A DNA stretch of 5,177 nt from Globobulimina sp. (lineage: Eukaryota; Foraminifera; Rotaliida): contig PIVH01000682.1 in the NCBI GenBank assembly GCA_003354225.1, forward strand, positions 1 through 5,177, read 5' to 3'. Within the stretch, counting starts at the first letter, position 1. Every line of letters starts with the position of its first letter. A program made the position numbers and the translations under genes. The notes beneath the pieces were generated by a model. That model was given only the letters and a program-made list of their open reading frames with translations, had not been told where the DNA came from and made no database searches. This document shows, piece after piece, positions 1 through 4,975 of the stretch.

Positions 1-135
1 TGTAGTTGCCACTCAATTTTGGTGCGTTTACTCCCCAATATGGCGTATTATATTCATATAGAAACCTGTACCAAAATGTGTTATAAACAATGTTTGCACC
101 ATTCCACAAATCGCGAATCATTTGCTGTTCTGTTG
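1..135 (-). pseudogene. GT8 glycosyltransferase, C-terminal continuation (runs off the left edge)
   Basis: The minus strand from 135 continues the glycosyltransferase frame. The codon ACA is completed by the A at the junction, and the next 44 codons read ACA GAA CAG CAA ATG ATT and onward to the window edge without a stop. The peptide starts TEQQMIRDLWNG, which fits the position where glycogenin-type enzymes carry a D/E-Q segment (as in GDQGLLN), followed by aromatic residues (YNTFWYRFLYEY) as in that family. Together with 4922-4064 the gene would encode at least 331 residues; its 3' end lies beyond the window. This part has no obvious start of its own and would be lost from unspliced transcripts that end in the element. 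Confidence 0.85.
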
Positions 136-137
136 TA
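136..137. repeat. Left TA target-site duplication
   Basis: TA directly outside the left TIR, matching the TA at 4064-4065. TA duplication is typical of the Tc1/mariner/pogo superfamily. The identity extends to GTAC on both sides (135-138 and 4063-4066), so a 4-bp GTAC duplication with TIRs starting TGTAAC is an equally exact parse and gives the same empty site. Confidence 0.85.
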
Positions 138-245
138 CTGTAACATCTTTAATTAACAAAATCATTGATTTTTCTCTGAAAAACTTTCTTTTCAACAAAA
201 CAATCTACTTTGCACTGAAAAGCACTACTTTTCATCAAAATTACA
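138..245 (+). repeat. Left terminal inverted repeat (108 bp)
   Basis: It matches the reverse complement of 3956-4063 at all 108 positions when compared in ten-base blocks. The identity ends after TTACA at 245, where the left copy continues TAG and the right one continues CAC. It is AT-rich and contains a small perfect inverted repeat, TGAAAAG/CTTTTCA, at 216-222 and 228-234. It presumably holds the transposase binding sites. Confidence 0.97.
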
Positions 246-319
246 TAGTTTCCGTTTTCTGAGAAATTTCAACGAAAAACATATTTTTTCACAGCAAACA
301 AATAACAATAAAAACATGA
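246..319 (-). other. Left subterminal region / 3' untranslated region of the transposase gene
   Basis: 74 bp between the TGA at 322-320 and the inner edge of the left TIR. AT-rich, no open frame and no clear AATAAA on the minus strand. It presumably carries the transcript 3' end together with the TIR. Confidence 0.5.
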
Positions 320-652
320 TCAACCTCTCCATATTTCTCGTGTACCATGATAATGCAATGTTTTTAGAAAACAATTGTAATATCTATTATTTCTTGTTTT
401 TACATGAATTTCACCATCACCCAAATCCGCAATGATAGTCCCTTTAATATCTCTATTATTCGTTCTTGTCCACTCAATTTTTCGCTTCCTTAAATCAAAA
501 AAACATTGATTATTATCCAATCTCTGTTTATATCCGTCAAATTCCAATAACCATTCATCACTAACATCAACATTTATTGGTTCATATGCAGGTACAATAC
601 CATATGCTGAATTAACAGGACACGTTTTATTATGTTGTTTTATTCTCTTTTT
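320..652 (-). CDS. 110-codon frame-continuous extension after the transposase TAG
   Basis: Directly after TAG 655-653 the same frame stays open for 110 codons to TGA 322-320. The peptide looks like ordinary protein: NKTCPVNSAYGIVPAYEP, then DVSDEWLLEFDGYK, RKRKIEWTRTNNRD, and GTIIADLGDGEIHVKTRN, with no low complexity. It has no ATG near its start, so it is not an independent gene. It is most simply the original transposase C-terminus cut off by a premature TAG. Other readings are stop-codon readthrough, or a fourth intron of 108 nt from a GTTTAT donor at 760 to the AATATTAG acceptor at 653, which is phase 0 and would remove the TAG. That candidate intron is not T-rich like the others, so I rank it below the premature stop. 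No domain is recognised. Confidence 0.55.
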   Translation of the reverse strand, partial: KKRIKQHNKTCPVNSAYGIVPAYEPINVDVSDEWLLEFDGYKQRLDNNQCFFDLRKRKIEWTRTNNRDIKGTIIADLGDGEIHVKTRNNRYYNCFLKTLHYHGTREIWRG

Positions 653-1487
653 CTAATATTTGCTGCAATATCTCCAACCACAACCACCCATATTTGCTTG
701 ATCTGCTATAGAACCATTGATTGGTGCACACAAATACGCTGTCTTTGGATTTTTATAAACCAATAAGCGATCATCAATCCCTTTAAAATCATCATTTTGT
801 TTGTTTAAATAATATTGCTGCTTTTCAGGGAATAAATCTTGTTTAGTTTCAGTTTCTTTAAGTTTCTCATATCTTTTCAATTGTTCCGTGAGATGTTTGT
901 CATAATGTTGCGGATCAAACTTATTTTTGAAGGCTTTTTGAATATTTTTCAATCCATTTTCTTTGTTTATATCAGCTATAACAGACCCAATTATTTTATC
1001 CATATCTTTCCATGTAATTTTTGAAATTACTTTTTTTTTTTCGGTTTTATCTCGAAGTCCTTTGATAATTGCTTCTCTCACAAATGTCCTACCTTTTCTC
1101 CTTGTTTTCCGTTTGAATTGTCCGTTACATAATGGATGATCTGCAAGCTGTGAATATGCAGTGATATTGGGGGCAATTCTGTTGTATTTTCCATGCAAAA
1201 CTTCAAACAAATGTCTCATCCAATGTTCGTTGGTTTTATGTCCCGATGCAGAGTCATCCTGAAATAAAAACCATTCTCTTTCATTCAAATTATTAATATT
1301 TATATTTTTCATTTCTTCTCTTTTCAATCTAAAACAAAATAATATCAACAATTGATAAGTCCATTCATTTATCCACTTGGATGGAGTACGCATCCACCAT
1401 AATCTTAAACCATTTATACGTTTTGGAATGAATTCAATTCCAAGTTTTGCATCGTATCTCTCAATGGTTAATCCAAAAAAATCCACA
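653..1487 (-). CDS. Exon 4 block: transposase catalytic core, second and third Asp
   Basis: Continues the transposase after a TTTTAG acceptor at 1488. MRTPSKWINEWTYQ matches the pogo-family segment that precedes the second Asp (family form M-T-S-x-x-F-x-x-W). FLFQDDSASGHKT supplies the second Asp, aligned to the family LLLDNCSAH, and APNITAYSQLADHPLCNGQFK supplies the third, aligned to PPNxTSxxQPLDxxxxxxFK. By my count 37 residues separate the two Asp residues. A Lys/Arg-rich patch and a helical region (ITWKDMDKIIGSVIADI, NIQKAFKNKF) follow, as is usual in the family C-terminus. The block ends at TAG 655-653 after a Gly/Cys-rich piece (MGGCGWRYC). The frame has no ATG at its start, which supports splicing from 1545. 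Confidence 0.88.
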
Positions 1488-3916
1488 CTAAAATTAAATT
1501 AAAAGTGAAAACATTTTTATGATTTTTCAATGTTTTAAACTTAACTGATCCCACCTCCAAATACCAATAAATGTAGTCGTATCTTTGTCATTTGGTACCC
1601 AGAATACCTCTGAATTTCTCCCTTTGTATGATATTGTTAAGTTTTTAATGCAAAAATCATGCCAAACCATGGTCTCATCCAAACTATAAATATTTGTAAT
1701 ATTTATATTATTTTTGTTGAGTATATCCATGACAATTTCCTGTTGTTTCCCTACTTTAGCCGCAATATATTCCGGTTTAAATTTCATTTTGCTGTTAATA
1801 GAATAATATTTGCTGTCATTTGCTTTAATCCATATTTGTGCATCTGCATATGATCTATGTGTTTTATATTCTGTATAATTAATATCCTTTGCTGTTTTAA
1901 TAAAAAAATCTGCAATGTCATACACAGATACTCCGATTCTACATTCATATCTATAAAAATCAAAATATGTTTTCACTCCGTTAAATAATTTATTTCGGAT
2001 TTCTGTTCTTTTTCTACCTTGCCCAGGTAGGTTGCGTCTGTTTCCAGTCACTTGTTTACTTTTATATTTATCTTTTTTATTATATAACTCTTCATAGATA
2101 TACTTTTGTGTGAAATCTTCACATCTTTCTTTGCATAATTGCTCACAACAAAATCTTAGTGTTTGAGTCGGATTAGCAGCAATAATCAGATCCAAACGTT
2201 TGAGTGACTGTCGTTTTTGCAGAACTGTTGTTGTGCGGTGGTGAGTACCTTTCTTTGTTTTGCGATGGTGAGACCTGGAATATTACAACAAACATAAAAT
2301 ATTATTTCAAACACAAAAAAATGCAAAAAAACACGCTTAAAAATACACAAAAAATACACAAAAAAATACACAAAAAACACGCATAAAAATACACAAACAA
2401 ACTACTTTTTATTATGATTACGATTACGATTATCATTAAGATCATGGTCATTTGACGAGTACGCGTATGATGAAAACGATATTGTTGATGCTAAGTCACT
2501 GTCAGAATAGGATCCGGATTCAGATTGTGAATCTGAATAAATCTCACTTTCAGATTCTGACTGTGAAAAATCTGAAGAGTCAGATTGTAAATTATTTGTA
2601 TCCCCACGCAAACGACTCAATCTCTCCACAGCTGATTCCATATCAGGACTATTTTGCAAATTTAATTGTGGAGGAAGTCGGGGACGAGGTGCTGGAGGAC
2701 GTGGTGCTGGAGGACGTGGTGGAGGACGTGGTGGCGGACCCGGTGGGAATAAATTATCTAAGCTGTCATCATTATTATTTGCTGAATTATTATTTGTTGA
2801 AATTGAAATTGCATTGCTTGCAATTTCTAATTTTTTTGCTTTTTTCTTTGGTGGGGCTTCTTTGGCATATTTTGAGTAACGTCTTTTTCTGTTTTTCTTT
2901 CTTTTTCTGGGCTTTTCCTCCTTTTCTAAACCAATCCGTTTTTCTGGGCTTTTCTGTGCAAATCCAAATGATCCAAACCGTTTTTCTAAACCAATCAAAT
3001 ATGTATCTTTGGAATAAATTAATTGCCTTTTTTTATATGTTGGATGGACATAATATTTCCCGTTGTTGAGATATAAATATTTTTGTTCTGAAATTGATTG
3101 CAATATTTGCAATGTGTCATCCTTTGATATTTTAAAAAATTGTTCGATTTTTCGCCGTGAGCAGGTTTGTTTTTTGATGACCCAATGTAAAATTTGATCA
3201 ACTTTTCTTTCTAAACGCGGAGCTAACACAAAAATGCGCGAATTTGTATGGTTATTCGATGGATTTGGACGGTTATTTGATGAATTTGTTGTTGTGTTAT
3301 TGATTTGAGTGTTATTGGTATTGTTGGCGCATTGCTTTATTTCTGTTTTTTGAGTGTTTCTAAGTTGTTTTATTTCTGTTTTCAACGAATCAATGGCTGA
3401 TTTCATCTCAGTATCTGGATATTATGCACATTTTTTTATGTTTGCATATAGAAATTTATATAATTAACATTGATTATTATCATTTAAAGACTGATTATTA
3501 TCATTTAAATATTGATTATGTGATGGTATCGACTGATTTGATGGTTGAAAAGCAATCCGTTTTAACGGTATTCGAGGAGCAATTTGTGGTTTTTCAATAT
3601 ATCGTATTTGTGTTGGAATTCGTTGACGAGGGATATATTTTATTTGTGTTTCACAGACTGGATATTCTGTTTCGTACGCAATATCTCCTGGATTACCACC
3701 AAAATAACCAGGATGTACTGGCGTATCATCTAAATCATATGCAATGTGATGTGGATCAGTTATATAATGATTTGATTCATGCTCATATTGATATGGTATG
3801 TGTTGATTTTGATATGTTTTTGGATGTCTTTTAAATGTTATATGACTGCGATGTTGATTTGGCGGTGCATATTGCTTCGGCGGATTGTAAGCGTGATATG
3901 GCACTCTTCGATGCAT
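653..3916 (-). CDS. Composite four-exon transposase gene with a wHTH/low-complexity N-terminal extension (model)
   Basis: Model join, minus strand: 3916-3469, 3414-2406, 2274-1546, 1487-653, giving 1,006 residues and a TAG. All three introns are GT-AG and phase compatible (phases 1, 2, 2). Residues 1-485 are a low-complexity and winged-helix extension. Residues 486-1006 match a usual pogo/Tigger transposase in length and order: a CENP-B-like region about 569-652, catalytic candidates D685 (SLDET), D807 (QDDSASGH) and D845 (QLADHP). The protein would act in the nucleus, binding the TIRs and moving the element by cut and paste. The last intron is very likely, because the DDE domain is otherwise split and the frame is lost. 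Splicing of the first two blocks to the transposase is inferred from phase, TCCAG acceptors and the lack of an in-frame ATG early in the third block. The alternative is separate passenger genes at 3916-3464 and 3406-2402. Confidence 0.6.
1488..1545 (-). other. Transposase intron 3 (58 nt, GT-AG, phase 2)
   Basis: Donor GTTAAG at 1545, acceptor TTTAATTTTAG at 1488. Joining CA to T gives W-D-H-V-D-F-F-G-L and fuses the first catalytic Asp to the second and third. Unspliced, the upstream frame ends at TGA 1529-1527 and the downstream frame is blocked by a TAA. A second possible donor, GTGGGA at 1554, is also phase 2 and would drop three residues. Confidence 0.82.
1546..2274 (-). CDS. Exon 3 block: transposase DNA-binding region and first catalytic Asp
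   Basis: Follows a TTCCAG acceptor at 2275. It begins with a basic stretch (SHHRKTKKGTHH), then a helical Cys-containing region (around RFCCEQLCKERCEDF) where a first helix-turn-helix is expected. A CENP-B-type block follows, from PGQGRKRTEIRNKL to the point where the domain would end in ...FxxR; here it reads YYSINSKMKF. Next is KNNINITNIYSLDETMVWHDF, the pogo-type first catalytic aspartate (LDET), and VFWVPNDKDTTTFIGIWRWD. No ATG occurs in frame from the upstream TAA until the Met in SINSKMKF, beyond most of the DNA-binding region, so translation must start in an upstream exon or at a non-ATG codon. The frame closes with TGA at 1529-1527 if the 58-nt intron is not removed. Confidence 0.85.
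2275..2405 (-). other. Putative intron 2 (131 nt, GT-AG, phase 2)
   Basis: Donor GTAGTT, acceptor ATATTCCAG. The minus-strand sequence is strongly T-rich, made of GTGTATTTTTT-like units, like a long pyrimidine tract before the acceptor. Splicing gives N-K-K-S-H-H-R-K and supplies the start codon that the transposase block lacks. The alternative reading is an intergenic spacer with a low-complexity tract. Confidence 0.55.
2311..2396. repeat. Degenerate A-rich tandem repeat (ACACAAAAAAAT-like)
   Basis: Irregular units of about 10-13 bp built from TACACAAAAAA with ACACGC variants. On the minus strand this is the T-rich body of putative intron 2. Confidence 0.8.
2406..3414 (-). CDS. Exon 2 block: winged-helix-like, basic, Pro-Arg and acidic Ser-rich segments
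   Basis: If translated alone it starts at ATG 3406 and ends at TAG 2404-2402 (334 residues). In order: a short coiled-coil-like start (residues 1-25), an Asn/Thr-rich linker (28-56), a winged-helix-like segment about 66-121 (two helices with KVDQILHWVIKKQ and RRKIEQFFK, then an aromatic wing around YLYLNNGKYYV), a repeat of IGLEKR/IGLEKEE (138-163), a strongly basic nuclear-localisation-like segment (162-192), a Pro-Arg repeat (220-247), and an acidic Ser/Glu/Asp tail (275-320). This suggests a nuclear DNA- or chromatin-binding protein. Positions 2921-2810 have an exact second copy at 5177-5066. A GTAGTT donor at 2405 would splice it to the transposase in phase 2. The winged-helix call rests on pattern alone. 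Confidence 0.65.
2682..2747 (-). repeat. GC-rich 15/12-bp tandem repeat encoding Pro-Arg units
   Basis: Two 15-bp units (GGACGAGGTGCTGGA, then GGACGTGGTGCTGGA) are followed by three 12-bp units at 2712-2747. On the minus strand they encode PPAPRP and PPPRP units. This is the most GC-rich stretch in the window. The plus strand in one frame would give RGG-like repeats, but no plus-strand gene is supported. Confidence 0.9.
2810..2921 (-). repeat. 112-bp direct repeat, internal copy (inside the transposon)
   Basis: Identical at every base to 5066-5177, same orientation, offset 2,256 bp. It encodes the basic segment from the EEKPRKRKKNRKRR region to the IASNA residues of the exon 2 block. At 2809/5065 the copies diverge exactly after the GCA codon. 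The other end of the match is set by the window edge, so the true repeat may be longer. Confidence 0.97.
3415..3468 (-). other. Putative intron 1 (54 nt, GT-AG, phase 1)
   Basis: Donor GTTAAT, acceptor ATATCCAG. It joins CAA T to AT ACT GAG ATG, giving Q-Y-T-E-M across the join. It has in-frame TAA codons at 3466-3464 and further on, and is more AT-rich than its flanks. Phase compatibility has a one-in-three chance of being accidental, and the second block has its own ATG at 3406, so this is the least certain of the three introns. Confidence 0.5.
3469..3916 (-). CDS. Exon 1 block: His/Tyr/Pro/Asn-rich low-complexity protein segment
   Basis: Starts at ATG 3916, the first in-frame ATG inside the right TIR. 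If unspliced it ends at TAA 3466-3464 as a 150-residue protein. The peptide is rich in His, Tyr, Pro, Gln, Asn and Ile, with no recognisable domain. A motif like IPRQRIPTQIRYIEKPQIAP lies near residues 95-115, and a 7-residue repeat (LNDNNQ twice) sits at the end, encoded by a 21-bp tandem repeat. A GTTAAT donor at 3468 would remove a 54-nt intron and continue into the next block in phase 1. The plus strand of this region is also open (3424-3834), but its Val/Phe/Leu/Asp-rich product looks like an antisense shadow. I cannot assign a function; a flexible, possibly self-associating extension is only a guess. Confidence 0.6.
3471..3518 (-). repeat. 21-bp tandem repeat (about 2.3 copies)
   Basis: Two units, 3471-3491 and 3492-3512, of the form TGATTATTATCATTTAAANNN, plus a partial third. 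It encodes the LNDNNQ repeat at the end of the exon 1 block. Confidence 0.85.
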
Positions 3917-3955
3917 TATGATTATATACCAAAAAAGAACTAGTTTTACAGAGTG
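3917..3955 (-). promoter_or_regulatory. Short leader between the right TIR and the first ATG
   Basis: Only 39 bp, AT-rich, with TATATAAT at 3928-3921 on the minus strand, too close to the ATG at 3916 to act as its TATA box in the usual way. A small inverted repeat, TTACA/TGTAA, spans the TIR boundary at 3946-3950 and 3956-3960. The start site and core promoter are therefore likely inside the TIR, or transcription enters from the glycosyltransferase gene. Confidence 0.35.
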
Positions 3956-4063
3956 TGTAATTTTGATGAAAAGTAGTGCTTTTCAGTGCAAAGTAGATTG
4001 TTTTGTTGAAAAGAAAGTTTTTCAGAGAAAAATCAATGATTTTGTTAATTAAAGATGTTACAG
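3956..4063 (-). repeat. Right terminal inverted repeat (108 bp)
   Basis: Exact inverted partner of 138-245. It ends GATGTTACAG at 4063, directly beside the TA at 4064-4065. The first coding block starts only 39 bp inside its inner edge, so the transposase promoter is likely to lie at least partly within this repeat. That is an inference; no core promoter was confirmed. The disrupted glycosyltransferase frame reads through this repeat on the minus strand and on to a stop at 3833-3831. Confidence 0.97.
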
Positions 4064-4065
4064 TA
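4064..4065. repeat. Right TA target-site duplication
   Basis: TA directly outside the right TIR. Keeping one TA and deleting the element gives codons GGT ACA ACA GAA across the junction, which restores the glycosyltransferase frame. Confidence 0.85.
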
Positions 4066-4847
4066 CCTCTTTTATAATAATTTATTTCTAATTTATACAA
4101 TGATAGCAATGCATCATAAATAATTTTATGTGGCCGAATAATTAAAAATCCTGCATTTAATGCATCATATTGATAATTATCATTTGTTGCCGCCAATAAA
4201 TAATTACATGGCATATTAAATATTTCATACATTGGTTGCAATGGAAAATTATCTGCATCAAAGTATGCAATTTGTGCATATTTATTGTTTGTTGAGTTTG
4301 GATTAAATAAAATTAATTTTGTATAAATGTTTTGCCAATATTTTTTTTTGGCATTTTTATTATGTAATATATCATTATCGTTTAAAATGATGATGTTGTC
4401 AGCTCCAAGAAATCGAAACCATTTTACAACACCGTCGCCATTATGATAATTATCATAATCTTTTAATGTATTTATGTCAATCATCAATGTGACATCGATT
4501 GCTGTTTTGTGCAATTTATTTATTTGATAACACCAAATCAATGCACTTCTTAAATAATTCAAATTATAGGAATCTTCCAATAATGTTAAAAATGTCATCT
4601 TTGAAGCATTTTGCAAATTATTTAAATATTTATTATCAGAACACAAGAGATTTCCGGCTTTATTTCGAATGAAAGTCTGTCCGCTGTAAAATTTTTGATG
4701 CAACCTATTTATTTCTACCAATGACTCAAAATCAAATATAAATGTTAATGGATTTAATCTTATAAAATATTTGGCCATCACAGTATCAACAATGCAGAGC
4801 ATAATCATCAAAATGCATACGGCAAGAAACAACATGCAACAATTTTT

Positions 4848-4913
4848 CTTTTTTTTCCCGCCACAAATATATGACCATTTCTTTTTTTTTCCACCCCAAA
4901 TATATAACCCATT
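4848..4913 (-). repeat. 33-bp imperfect tandem repeat in the glycosyltransferase N-terminus
   Basis: Two units encode YIWGGKKKKWS and YICGGKKKKNC just before the membrane anchor. The repeat contains runs of eight and nine T on the plus strand, which are prone to slippage; as read, the frame is kept. Confidence 0.8.
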
Positions 4914-4975
4914 TGAGTCCATTCGATGACATTTATCGCAAAGACATTGTTTGTGTTTGATACATTGCGATATAT

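Larger units (their letters stand above)
138..4063 (-). mobile_element. Complete pogo/Tc1-mariner-type DNA transposon with 108-bp TIRs, inserted in a GT8 gene
   Basis: A 3,926-bp element bounded by perfect 108-bp terminal inverted repeats that begin CTGTAACATC, with TA on both outer sides. It carries one apparent multi-exon transposase gene on the minus strand that fills almost all of its interior. Only about 39 bp separate the right TIR from the first ATG, and 74 bp separate the last in-frame stop from the left TIR. TA target duplication, inverted termini and a DDE transposase with a CENP-B-like DNA-binding region fit the pogo/Tigger branch of IS630-Tc1-mariner. Identical TIRs, an intact target duplication and an undamaged flanking reading frame suggest a recent insertion. 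The TAG at 655-653 may mean that this copy is non-autonomous. Confidence 0.93.
4064..4922 (-). pseudogene. GT8 glycogenin-like glycosyltransferase, N-terminal part, disrupted by the transposon
   Basis: Probably a Golgi/ER type II membrane glycosyltransferase of family GT8, which transfers sugars from nucleotide-sugar donors. From the ATG at 4922, residues 1-27 are short and cytosolic-like with two GGKKKK repeats; residues 28-46 are a hydrophobic signal anchor. A GT8-like core follows: YTKL at 200-203, the metal-binding DxD as FDAD (D222, D224), and NAGFLIIRP at 256-264, which matches the conserved NSG-type block. The frame is open through T287, where the element begins. Without splicing, translation runs into the TIR and adds 76 unrelated residues to a stop at 3833-3831. 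The remaining C-terminal part is at 1-135. The frame extends upstream of 4922 without another ATG, so I chose the first ATG. Acceptor and donor sugars cannot be told from sequence. Confidence 0.85.

Noticed and set aside
2186-2380. 64-codon minus-strand frame in line with the exon 2 block after its TAG
   Set aside because: It is mostly the T-rich tract of putative intron 2, giving a Phe/Val-rich peptide, and overlaps the transposase block in another frame.
2452-3069. 205-codon plus-strand open frame
   Set aside because: Antisense to the exon 2 block; its Val/Asp/Glu repeats are only the mirror of the Pro-Arg repeat, and it has no domain.
3424-3834. 136-codon plus-strand open frame
   Set aside because: Antisense to the exon 1 block, with a Val/Phe/Leu/Asp-rich shadow composition.
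653-3916. Ciliate-type genetic code with TAA/TAG read as Gln
   Set aside because: Gln is written CAA/CAG throughout, the long blocks contain no TAA/TAG, and the break at 1529-1527 is a TGA that needs an intron anyway.
3831-4061. Extension of the glycosyltransferase frame into the right TIR as a natural C-terminus
   Set aside because: The sequence is TIR, repeated at 138-245. The true continuation lies at 135-1 and restores the family motif order.
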